Part shown: positions 1 to 7,672 of the stretch, piece by piece
Position numbering within the stretch: position 1 is the first letter of the stretch
Layout: each line of letters begins with the position of its first letter
Assembly: GCF_003583765.1 (NCBI RefSeq)
Contig: NZ_QXQA01000014.1
Coordinates: forward strand, 123,867-187,866
DNA: 64,000 nt
Direction of reading: 5' to 3'
Source: Paenibacillus nanensis
GTDB taxonomy: Bacteria; Bacillota; Bacilli; Paenibacillales; Paenibacillaceae
Notes under the pieces: model-generated
Database searches by the model: none
What the model saw: only the letters and a program-made list of their open reading frames with translations
What the model was told of the DNA's origin: nothing
Made by a program: the position numbers and the translations under genes

Positions 1-93
1 CATAAAGTGACGGATTTTAAAGATGTTTTCCTATGCACCATCGACCATAAAGGAAAGCTGTTTGTCGATGTCAATCAAAAGAAAACTACCTGA
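1..93 (+). CDS. C-terminal end of a DUF421 (YetF/YrbG-like) membrane protein, partial
   Basis: Only the last 30 codons are present; the reading frame is open from the window edge to a TGA. The peptide contains DFKDVFLCTIDHKGKLFVDV, which resembles the soluble C-terminal end of DUF421 proteins. In B. subtilis the DUF421 gene yrbG lies next to spoVB, so context agrees. Its stop overlaps the 3' end of the convergent spoVB gene by 8 bases. The family call is an inference from a short tail plus synteny. Confidence 0.55.
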   Translation, partial: HKVTDFKDVFLCTIDHKGKLFVDVNQKKTT

Positions 94-1651
94 ACCAATT
101 GCCTACCCACGGTATGCGAGCGACATCATGCCGGTCGATAATCCGCATCCAAATCATAAGCAGCAGGTAAATAAGGACGCTTGCCGCACAAGCAAGGAGA
201 AGGCTCATCCATTCCGCGCCTGCTGGCGAGTGCTTCATTACCCATTGCGCGGCCGCTCCCATAATAATCATGGCGGCGAAAACCTTCATAAAATCGAGCA
301 GCTTCATTCGGAATCCGATGAATCGAAGCACGCCAATCGCGTGAAGAACAGTGACCAGCACAATATTAATGCTGATGGCGATTACCGCCCCGTAGATGCC
401 AAGCTCCGGATTGGAAGCGAGATACACGATCAGGACGAGCTTGACCGCGGCAGCGATAAAGGTGTTCAACAGAGCGGTTCCCGGTTTGTTGAGCGCTTGC
501 AGCGCGGCCTGGAGCGGAGCCTGCAAGTATATGAAAATCCCTACCGGAGCCATAATCTGCAGCATGGGGGCATACTCCGGATGATCATAGATCAGCCTGC
601 ACAGCGGCTCTGCGAATAACCCCATCACGACGGTAAACGGTGCGCCGGATACCAGCGCAATGCGCATCGATTGATGAAGACGTTTGTGAATAAGCGGTTT
701 ATCATTCCTAGCCGCCGCTTCGGAGAGCGAAGGAACAAGAGAAACCGCCAAGGAATAGGTTAAGGCGGTCGGGAGCAGCAGCAACGGAATAATCATGCCT
801 TGCAGCGCGCCGTATTGGGCGGTGGCGATACCCGTCACAATGCCGGCAGCCGCCAGGCTGCGGGCTGTAAAGATCGACTCCAGCAAATAGGACAGCGAGC
901 CGACAAGTTTGCTGCCGGTTACCGGGATCGATAATCCAAGCAATCGGCGCAAAACGGATGGCTGCGTGCTGGATGCAGCTTCAGATGGCTCGGACATTTC
1001 CGAAGGCGAAGATTTTGTCTTCTTTTCCCGGGCGTATTTCCATAGCAGAACGAGCAATCCCCCGGTTTCCCCGGCAACGACTCCAAGCATGGCGCCCGCC
1101 GCCGCCCACTCCAGTCCGTATGGAAGAAGCAAGTAAGCTAGGAAAAGGGAGGCTATAATGCGAACAATCGTTTCGACGAGCTGCGACACAGCGCTTGGTA
1201 TCATATTTTGCTTACCTTGGAAGTAGCCTCTGTATACGGATGAAATACCGACAATGAGCAGCATCGGGCTCATCATGAGGAAAGAGCGGTAGACTCTCTC
1301 ATCCGGCAGCAAGTAACGAATGATAACCGGGGCGAACACCAGCATGGCAACGGTTATAACGGCCGCAATGGAAACCGTTAGCAGCATGGCCGTCCTGAAA
1401 ATATGTTTGACTCTTTTGGTGTCGCCTTGCGATTCCGCTTCTGCGATCCATTTGGCGATTGCGAGCGGGATGCCGCCGGTAATAATAGTTAGCAGCACGA
1501 TCAAAAATGGATAGGCAAGCTGATAGATGCCGACGCCCTCCGCCCCGATGATACGCGGCAGCGCAATTCGCGGAATAAAACCAAGCAAGCGGTTTACAAT
1601 ACCGGCGGCAAGCAGGATCATAGCTCCCTTAATAAACGTTTGCTTCGTCAT
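86..1651 (-). CDS. spoVB: SpoVB/MurJ-like polysaccharide flippase
   Basis: Polytopic membrane protein of the MOP (multidrug/oligosaccharidyl-lipid/polysaccharide) superfamily, about 521 residues, close to the roughly 518 of B. subtilis SpoVB. It begins MTKQTFIKGAMILLAAGIVN, followed by a glycine/arginine-rich N-terminal segment (RLLGFIPRIALPRIIGAEGVG) typical of this family, and about a dozen or more hydrophobic helices follow. A soluble linker rich in Ser/Pro/Glu lies near residues 210-235. SpoVB is linked to spore cortex synthesis, probably as a lipid II flippase. The ATG at 1651 was chosen because an AAGGAG/GATGAGG stretch precedes it; an upstream in-frame ATG lies inside that ribosome binding site. 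It is transcribed away from the comN-secDF genes and converges on the DUF421 gene. Confidence 0.9.
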   Translation of the reverse strand: MTKQTFIKGAMILLAAGIVNRLLGFIPRIALPRIIGAEGVGIYQLAYPFLIVLLTIITGGIPLAIAKWIAEAESQGDTKRVKHIFRTAMLLTVSIAAVITVAMLVFAPVIIRYLLPDERVYRSFLMMSPMLLIVGISSVYRGYFQGKQNMIPSAVSQLVETIVRIIASLFLAYLLLPYGLEWAAAGAMLGVVAGETGGLLVLLWKYAREKKTKSSPSEMSEPSEAASSTQPSVLRRLLGLSIPVTGSKLVGSLSYLLESIFTARSLAAAGIVTGIATAQYGALQGMIIPLLLLPTALTYSLAVSLVPSLSEAAARNDKPLIHKRLHQSMRIALVSGAPFTVVMGLFAEPLCRLIYDHPEYAPMLQIMAPVGIFIYLQAPLQAALQALNKPGTALLNTFIAAAVKLVLIVYLASNPELGIYGAVIAISINIVLVTVLHAIGVLRFIGFRMKLLDFMKVFAAMIIMGAAAQWVMKHSPAGAEWMSLLLACAASVLIYLLLMIWMRIIDRHDVARIPWVGNWFR

Positions 1652-1900
1652 AACCCTGAACCTCATCTCCTTGAGAGTACCTGCCTGCATCGAACGTGCG
1701 GATAAGGACATGCAGGTATTATCACTTTATGCTCGGCATGTCCGCTTCCATGTCTGCCAATTTTGTTAATATCGCGGATTCGGCAGGAGAATACTGAAGG
1801 AATAGAGAATACATAGGATGTGGAACAAGATTTATGTATGCGAGGCAGGCTTCGCTGCATTGCAGAGCAATCGTCGGCGAAGCATCTAAGGAGGTTTGGC

Positions 1901-2140
1901 ATGGCAGACGAAGAGCTTGCGGGGATGATCGAGGAGCTGTGTCACAGCAAAGCGGAGGAGTTCCGGATGCTCGGGTACGAGCACGTGGACGGAAAGGAAA
2001 TTTGGGATTGCGTCAGCGCGAAATACGCGAAAACGGGTCAACCGGAGCTGCACCAGCTGGTTAACGATATTTTATCGCTGAAGGTGACGCAATTTATGAA
2101 CCATATGACGCTGAACGCGTTTAAGGGGAACCCTTTCTAA
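1901..2140 (+). CDS. ComN-like post-transcriptional regulator
   Basis: 79-residue, acidic, probably helical soluble protein starting MADEELAGMIEELCHSKAEE and containing the GYEHVDGKEIWDCVSAKYAK segment. Between spoVB and secDF, B. subtilis carries comN (yrzD), a small post-transcriptional regulator of comE mRNA; the size, position and helical character match. The ATG has an ideal AAGGAGG seven bases upstream; in-frame upstream codons lack a binding site. Its stop codon sits inside the terminator hairpin. Confidence 0.8.
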   Translation: MADEELAGMIEELCHSKAEEFRMLGYEHVDGKEIWDCVSAKYAKTGQPELHQLVNDILSLKVTQFMNHMTLNAFKGNPF

Positions 2141-2162
2141 AGAAGCGGGTTCTCTCTTTTTT
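2126..2162 (+). terminator. Rho-independent terminator after the comN-like gene
   Basis: GGGAACCC at 2126-2133 pairs with GGGTTCTC at 2147-2154 (one G-T wobble), followed by a T-rich run. The hairpin contains the comN-like stop codon, and its T tract runs into the -35 box of the secD promoter. Confidence 0.75.
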
Positions 2163-2189
2163 GACTCGTTTTTGCGGCATCTGTATAAT
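2161..2189 (+). promoter_or_regulatory. Sigma-A promoter of secD-secF
   Basis: TTGACT, 17-base spacer, TATAAT, 35 bases before the secD start. Near-consensus vegetative promoter, consistent with constitutive expression of the Sec accessory genes. Confidence 0.85.
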
Positions 2190-2223
2190 GGGAATATTGA
2201 GATCATAAGGGGGATTTGAGCGT

Positions 2224-3468
2224 ATGTTCGGGAAGAGAATTGCAGCCTTCCTTGCGGTCTTGGTCGTGACGGTCGCCGTTATCGCCGGGACAAGCCCTTG
2301 GCTGCTTCAGGATGTCAAGCTTGGTCTTGATTTGAAGGGCGGCTACGAGGTGCTGTACAAAGCGACGCCGTTCGAAGGCGGCGCGGAAGTAACGCCGGAA
2401 ACTTTGAAGGAAACAGCTAAAGGTCTTCAACAGCGTATTGACAAGGAAGGTTTGGTAGAGCCGGATATTACGCCGGAGGGCAGTGATAGAATCAGGGTCA
2501 AGCTGCCGGGTGTGGAGAGCGAAGACGACGAGGTGCTGAAAATGCTCTCGGAGCCGATCAACCTGACATTTCGCGCGCCTGACGGCGAAGTGATGCTGAC
2601 GGGTACTGATTTTGTTGAAAACGGTGCGGGGATTGCATATGACAATTTGAATAACCCGATTGTCACCATTAAACTGAAGGACGCCAAAAAATTCGGCGAT
2701 GTGACAACGAAACTAGTTGGACAGCCGATGTCCATCTACTTGGATGAAGAGCTGATCTCGAGCCCAATGGTAAACGAACCGATCAACAGTGACAGCGCGA
2801 CGATTACATTGGGGAGTGGCCCTGATGTTCTAAAAGAAGCAAAGGATTTGCGCGACAAAATCAACATGGGCTCGCTGCCGCTGAAGCTTGAAGCTCTTTA
2901 TACGAACAGCGTCGGAGCCAAACTGGGCATGGAGTCCTTGAAGGACACGGTGACGGCGGGCGTTATCGGCTCCTTGGTCGTCCTTGTATTTATGATTGTG
3001 ATTTTCCGGATTCCGGGTTTTGTCGCTGCGATTACGATCATTACGTACGCTTGGATGCTCATCCTTGTGCAGAACCTGCTGAATACCACGCTTACGCTGC
3101 CGGGTATTGCGGCGTTCGTGCTTGGGGTCGGGATGGCGGTTGACGCCAACATTATTACGGCCGAACGGATTAAGGAAGAGATTCGAAGCGGCAAGAGCGT
3201 GCTTTCGTCTCTAAAATCCGGCTCCAAAAACTCGTTCCGTACGGTCATGGACGCGAACATTACGGGTATTATCGCCGCAGCCGTGCTCTATTTCATCGGG
3301 GACGGAGCCATTAAAGGATTTGCGCTGACGATGATTTTCAGTATTCTCGTCAGTATTGTCACGAACATCTACTTTGCGCGTTTCCTGCTGAATCTGCTGG
3401 TCCGGAGCAACAAGTTTATTAAACCGGGCTACTACGGCGTGAAGGAGAGTGAAATCCGTGAACTATAA
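2224..3468 (+). CDS. secD: Protein translocase subunit SecD
   Basis: 414-residue RND-family membrane protein that, with SecF, uses the proton gradient to aid late steps of Sec-dependent export. One N-terminal transmembrane helix is followed by the signature DVKLGLDLKGGYEVLYKATP, an extracytoplasmic P1-type region (residues about 40-220), and a C-terminal bundle of about five helices from residue 240 containing LGVGMAVDANIITAERIKEE, the conserved SecD/SecF motif with the helix-4 Asp. It is shorter than the roughly 615-residue E. coli SecD because the periplasmic domain is reduced, as usual in Bacillota. Start ATG follows AAGGGGG. It overlaps secF by a few codons, implying translational coupling. 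Confidence 0.95.
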   Translation: MFGKRIAAFLAVLVVTVAVIAGTSPWLLQDVKLGLDLKGGYEVLYKATPFEGGAEVTPETLKETAKGLQQRIDKEGLVEPDITPEGSDRIRVKLPGVESEDDEVLKMLSEPINLTFRAPDGEVMLTGTDFVENGAGIAYDNLNNPIVTIKLKDAKKFGDVTTKLVGQPMSIYLDEELISSPMVNEPINSDSATITLGSGPDVLKEAKDLRDKINMGSLPLKLEALYTNSVGAKLGMESLKDTVTAGVIGSLVVLVFMIVIFRIPGFVAAITIITYAWMLILVQNLLNTTLTLPGIAAFVLGVGMAVDANIITAERIKEEIRSGKSVLSSLKSGSKNSFRTVMDANITGIIAAAVLYFIGDGAIKGFALTMIFSILVSIVTNIYFARFLLNLLVRSNKFIKPGYYGVKESEIREL

Positions 3469-4381
3469 TACAAAAATTCGTTATGATGTCGTAGGCAACC
3501 GGAATAAATATTTTATATTCTCCCTTGCGCTTACGCTTGCAGGTATTGTGTCGCTCATTCTGGTTCAATTGAATCTCGGCGTCGACTTCAAAGCGGGCAC
3601 CACTATGGACATATCGGTCGGTAAGTCGGTGACGCAGCAAGAAATGAAGGATGCTTTGGCGGAAGCGGGCTTCCCGGATGTGACGCCGACGGTCGGCGGG
3701 CAAAATAACGACCGGGCTTCCGTACGGTTTGACGATGTATTAACGCAAGAGCAATCGGCGAAAGTGAATCAGACGTTGAAAACGAAGTTCGGAGAAGACG
3801 TATCGGCTGAAACGAGCGTCGTATCGCCCGATATCGCGCGAGAGCTCGGTATCAAAGCCATATGGGCGATTCTGATCGCCAGCCTCGGGATTATGCTGTA
3901 TGTCATGATCCGGTTCGAGTGGCGCTTCGCGCTTGCCGCGAATATTTCTATCTTATATGACAGCTTTGTCGTTATCGCGTTGTTCTCCATCTTCCAGCTG
4001 GAAGTCGATCTTCCGTTTATCGCTGCCGTGCTGACAACGCTTGGTTATTCGATTAACGATAAGATCGTTATCTTCGACCGGATCCGCGAAAACTTGAGAT
4101 TTGCTCAGGTGAAGAATGAAGAACAGCTTGCAGAGCTGGTCAACGCAAGTATTTGGCAGACGATGGCACGGAACTTATATACGGTGCTGACGGTATTTAT
4201 CATTACCGTATGTATTTACTTTTGGGGAAGTCCGTCGATCAAGCTGTTTTCGCTTGCTATGCTTATCGGTCTGGTCAGCGGGGCATACTCCACGATATTC
4301 CTCGCAAGCCCGCTGTGGTACCTCCTTAAGCGTAAGGAGAAGAAAAAGCCGAAAGCAGCAGCTGCGAAAACCGCTCCATAA
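3458..4381 (+). CDS. secF: Protein translocase subunit SecF
   Basis: About 307 residues; partner of SecD. One N-terminal helix, the LNLGVDFKAGTTMDI motif, a short extracytoplasmic domain, then five helices with LTTLGYSINDKIVIFDRIRENL, the conserved SecF helix-4/5 signature. Here secD and secF are adjacent separate genes, while B. subtilis encodes a fused SecDF. GTG at 3458 is preferred over the in-frame GTG at 3449 because GAAGGAG lies eight bases upstream of the former and directly abuts the latter. It ends in a Lys-rich cytoplasmic tail. Confidence 0.95.
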   Translation: MNYNTKIRYDVVGNRNKYFIFSLALTLAGIVSLILVQLNLGVDFKAGTTMDISVGKSVTQQEMKDALAEAGFPDVTPTVGGQNNDRASVRFDDVLTQEQSAKVNQTLKTKFGEDVSAETSVVSPDIARELGIKAIWAILIASLGIMLYVMIRFEWRFALAANISILYDSFVVIALFSIFQLEVDLPFIAAVLTTLGYSINDKIVIFDRIRENLRFAQVKNEEQLAELVNASIWQTMARNLYTVLTVFIITVCIYFWGSPSIKLFSLAMLIGLVSGAYSTIFLASPLWYLLKRKEKKKPKAAAAKTAP

Positions 4382-4396
4382 AACGGAGGATAGAAT

Positions 4397-4810
4397 ATGT
4401 CAACCAGATCGCGAGATGGGAAGCGGGAGCCCGGCAGAACGCGCTTTTGGGAAAGCTTGCTAGCCTTTCTGTTTCGGGGTTCGCGAAGAAATAACAGTGT
4501 CTCCGGCAAGGAAGAAGCCGCGGATGAGCTCATGCAAGTGGTGCAGCGCGTTGAAGGCGTTGTGACCGTAGAATCGCTGCGCGCCAGAGAACAAGGGCAT
4601 TACGTTGTCGCGGATATCGTCATCAGCGTCAACCCGAGAATTACGGTGCTCGAAGGGCAAGAGATTGCAAAAAAGGTGAAGACGCTGCTGATGCATCGTT
4701 TTCTCCATTTATCGGATGTTTCGGTTTACGTGGAGCCTTATGATCCCGGATATCCGTATAAATCCAATCATGATCCAAATCAGGAGCACATGCCGACACT
4801 GCTGCAATAG
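4397..4810 (+). CDS. Stand-alone cation-efflux (CDF) dimerisation-domain protein
   Basis: 137-residue soluble protein with no predicted membrane helix. Residues about 42-115 (MQVVQRVEGVVTVESLRARE, then YVVADIVISVNPRITVLEGQ and a terminal beta strand DVSVYVEP) match the ferredoxin-like C-terminal domain of cation diffusion facilitators (ZT_dimer). Full CDF transporters have six transmembrane helices ahead of this domain; none are encoded here, and the ATG has its own binding site (CGGAGG), so this is not simply a mis-called start. It sits between secF and recJ. Possible roles are a metal-binding regulator or partner of a CDF pump encoded elsewhere; no function can be assigned. Confidence 0.75.
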   Translation: MSTRSRDGKREPGRTRFWESLLAFLFRGSRRNNSVSGKEEAADELMQVVQRVEGVVTVESLRAREQGHYVVADIVISVNPRITVLEGQEIAKKVKTLLMHRFLHLSDVSVYVEPYDPGYPYKSNHDPNQEHMPTLLQ

Positions 4811-4843
4811 AAAGCTCGTCAGCAGAAAGGGAGAGATTACCTG

Positions 4844-6859
4844 ATGATTCATAGGAAGACACGCTGGGCTCTAGCGGAATGGAAAGAGTCGGAGGAAGGC
4901 GCAGCCAAGCAGCTATGCGAGAGGCTCAGCCTTCCTCCTCTTGTTGCGCGTTTGCTGGTACAACGCGGATACCGCGATGAGGAAAGCGCTAGACGTTTCT
5001 TGCAAGCGGATGCCGCCGACCTTCATGACCCTTATTTGCTAAGCGGGATGGAGGCTGCCGTTCATCGGATAAGGAAAGCGGCGGAGCGCGGGGAAAAGAT
5101 TCGTATTTACGGCGATTACGATGCCGACGGCGTATCCAGCACGTCGCTGCTCGTCCATGTGTTTCGCAAGCTAGGCTTGCAGTTCGACTATTATATTCCG
5201 CACCGCGCCCTGGAAGGCTACGGTTTGAACAATAACGCTATTGACCTGGCCGCGAGTGAAGGCGTGCAGTTGATCGTGACGGTGGATACCGGCATCAGCG
5301 CGTACGAGCAAGTGGAATATGCCAAGACGCTTGGGATCGATATTGTCGTAACCGATCATCACGAGCCCCCGGAGAAGCTGCCTGACGCTTGCGCGGTCGT
5401 CAATCCGAAGCAGGAGCATTGCGCTTATCCATTTAAAGGGCTGGCCGGCGTCGGTGTCGCTTTCAAGCTGGCTACCGCTTTGCTGGAGCAGCCGCCGCTC
5501 GAGCTGACCGATATCGTATGCCTCGGGACAATCGCGGATTTGATGCCGCTGACGGACGAGAATCGCATTTTGGTGCGCTGCGGTCTGGAGAAGCTCCGGA
5601 AGGATGCCGGCTGCGGATTCCGGGCGCTCGCGGAAGCGGCGGGGATTGAGCTTCCTTCGATCGTCTCGACGGGAGTTGCCTTCGGCATGGCCCCGCGCAT
5701 TAACGCGGCGGGCAGGCTGGACCACGCGAGACGCGCCGTAGAGCTGCTTACGACCGATGATTATGACGACGCGATGCTGGCGGCGATCCATCTGGATACA
5801 TTAAATAAAGAAAGACAGCGTATCGTAGATACGATTGTGAAGGAAGCGGAAGAACAATGGCTTTCGAAGCGCCTGGCAGCGGAAGAAGCGGGGGAGGATC
5901 CACCGGCTGTTATTGTGCTTGGCGGCGAGGATTGGAATGTCGGCGTGATCGGCATCGTCGCTTCGAAGCTGCTGGAGCGTCATTATAAGCCGGTTATAAT
6001 TTTTGGCATCGATAAGGAAACGGGCATGTGCAAAGGCTCAGCCCGTTCTATCGACGGCTTCGATCTGCATGCCGCTTTGACGGAATGCGAAGAGCTGCTT
6101 GATCATTACGGCGGCCATCAGGCCGCGGCCGGCATGAGCCTTCACCGCGACAATTTGCCTATGCTCGAGCGGCGGATGTCTGAGCTGGCGATGAATTGGC
6201 TGAAGGAAGAGGATTGGATTCCGAAAACGCTCGTCGACATCGCCTGCGGTCTCGAGGACGCGACGCTGGAGACGATCTCACAGCTAGCGCTGCTTGAGCC
6301 GTTCGGTGTTGCGAATCCGTCGCCTAGACTGCTGTTCCAACATGTTCAGCTGGCGGATAAGCGAGCCATCGGCAAAGAAGCTAAGCATTTGAAGCTCGCT
6401 TTGGGGAGCGGACGAAAGCTTCTGGACGGCATCGGTTTCGGGATGGGCGAGATGGCCGCCGTTATGCCGCAAGGCTGCCGAATAGACGTAATCGGCGAGC
6501 TTTCCATTAACGAATGGAATAATCAGCGGAAAGCCCAGCTGCAGCTGCATGACTTGCATTATGAGCCTGCTCCGCTCACCGCATTCCCTACCCGAGAGCA
6601 ATTCGGTCAAGTGTACCAGATGCTTCGGCGTTTGGGCGAGGCACCGGAACGCGGACTTGCCGCAAGGCTATCCGAGCATATCGGCTTGACTGTGGATGCT
6701 GTACAGCTTATGCTTGACGTATTCGAGGAGCTGAAGTTTATCGGGCTAAGTAACGGCATGTACATAACAGCCGCGGCCCCTGAGAAGCGTGAACTGGCTT
6801 CGTCGGAGCGATACCGTTCCGCAAAGGAAAAGCATGATCGGTTGCATGCGCTTGCTTGA
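4844..6859 (+). CDS. recJ: Single-stranded-DNA-specific exonuclease RecJ
   Basis: 671 residues; a 5'-3' ssDNA exonuclease of the DHH phosphoesterase family used in recombination and repair. Motif I is RIYGDYDADGVSST (residues 88-100), the DHH motif is VTDHHEPP (169-176), and the DHHA1 motif is HYGGHQAAAGMSL near residue 421. An OB-like domain follows (IDVIGELSINEW) and then a short C-terminal winged-helix-like region. It is about 115 residues shorter than B. subtilis RecJ at the C-terminus, with the catalytic core complete. Sits in the conserved recJ-apt-relA order. Confidence 0.95.
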   Translation: MIHRKTRWALAEWKESEEGAAKQLCERLSLPPLVARLLVQRGYRDEESARRFLQADAADLHDPYLLSGMEAAVHRIRKAAERGEKIRIYGDYDADGVSSTSLLVHVFRKLGLQFDYYIPHRALEGYGLNNNAIDLAASEGVQLIVTVDTGISAYEQVEYAKTLGIDIVVTDHHEPPEKLPDACAVVNPKQEHCAYPFKGLAGVGVAFKLATALLEQPPLELTDIVCLGTIADLMPLTDENRILVRCGLEKLRKDAGCGFRALAEAAGIELPSIVSTGVAFGMAPRINAAGRLDHARRAVELLTTDDYDDAMLAAIHLDTLNKERQRIVDTIVKEAEEQWLSKRLAAEEAGEDPPAVIVLGGEDWNVGVIGIVASKLLERHYKPVIIFGIDKETGMCKGSARSIDGFDLHAALTECEELLDHYGGHQAAAGMSLHRDNLPMLERRMSELAMNWLKEEDWIPKTLVDIACGLEDATLETISQLALLEPFGVANPSPRLLFQHVQLADKRAIGKEAKHLKLALGSGRKLLDGIGFGMGEMAAVMPQGCRIDVIGELSINEWNNQRKAQLQLHDLHYEPAPLTAFPTREQFGQVYQMLRRLGEAPERGLAARLSEHIGLTVDAVQLMLDVFEELKFIGLSNGMYITAAAPEKRELASSERYRSAKEKHDRLHALA

Positions 6860-6905
6860 CGGACGAGTTACCATTAAAGTGTGAAGAAGAAAGGGTTGAC
6901 CTCAC

Positions 6906-7436
6906 GTGTCGAAGGCATTATACAATTTCAAGGATTACATTCGCGTTATTCCGGATTTCCCGCAGCCGGGCATCCGCTTTAAAGATATAACGACTTTGCT
7001 TAAGGACGGGGCTGCTTACCGCGCCGCCGTTGAACAAATGCGCGCGGCGGTCGAGCATTTGAAAATCGATATCGTGGCAGGACCGGAAGCTCGCGGCTTT
7101 GTTGTCGGCGCTCCGCTTGCGCTTGCGCTGGGAGTAGGCTTTGCCCCGATCCGCAAAAGCGGCAAGCTGCCGGGCGAAACGATCACGGCAAGCTATGATC
7201 TGGAATACGGCAAAGACCAGCTTGCAATGCACAAGGATGCGATCGCTCCCGGCCAACGCGTGCTGATCGCTGACGATCTGCTGGCTACGGGCGGCACGAT
7301 CGCAACTTCGATCAACTTGGTTCGCCAGCTTGGCGGCGAGGTAGTCGGAGCGGCGTTTCTGATTGAGCTTGGGTATTTGAACGGACGCGAGAAGCTTGAA
7401 GGCCTCGACGTGTTCTCCCTTATGACATACGAATAA
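6906..7436 (+). CDS. apt: Adenine phosphoribosyltransferase
   Basis: 176 residues. Converts adenine and PRPP to AMP (purine salvage). Starts SKALYNFKDYIRVIPDFPQP, carries the Apt signature GPEARGFVVGAPLALALG and the PRPP-binding loop VLIADDLLATGGTIATS. The GTG start follows AAGAAAGGG. Directly downstream of recJ and followed by a long hairpin terminator. Confidence 0.96.
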   Translation: MSKALYNFKDYIRVIPDFPQPGIRFKDITTLLKDGAAYRAAVEQMRAAVEHLKIDIVAGPEARGFVVGAPLALALGVGFAPIRKSGKLPGETITASYDLEYGKDQLAMHKDAIAPGQRVLIADDLLATGGTIATSINLVRQLGGEVVGAAFLIELGYLNGREKLEGLDVFSLMTYE

Positions 7437-7448
7437 TCGTGTTTGGAA

Positions 7449-7513
7449 GGAAGCCGCCGCGGCCAAACGTAATCGTCCGATGACGAGACGTGTGCCGGAG
7501 CGGCTTCTTTTTG
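7449..7513 (+). terminator. Terminator after apt
   Basis: GAAGCCGC (7450-7457) pairs with GCGGCTTC (7500-7507), followed by TTTTT. The intervening sequence is long (about 42 bases) and contains further short pairings. Confidence 0.6.
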
Positions 7514-7523
7514 TCGCAGGAAG

Positions 7524-7553
7524 TTGACGTAACCGCGCTGTTAAAGGCATAAT
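7524..7553 (+). promoter_or_regulatory. Probable sigma-A promoter of relA
   Basis: TTGACG, 18-base spacer, CATAAT, about 120 bases upstream of the relA start. An overlapping TATGAT at 7553 is too far from the -35 box. Confidence 0.5.
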
Positions 7554-7672
7554 ATGATAAAACCTAAATACAGTGAAAGACGAAAACTCGGAAAATGCCG
7601 AATCGGTATATAGGATAAGAGAAGTAAGCGAATATGATGGCGTTAAACGCTACGCTTGGAAAGGGACGTTTC

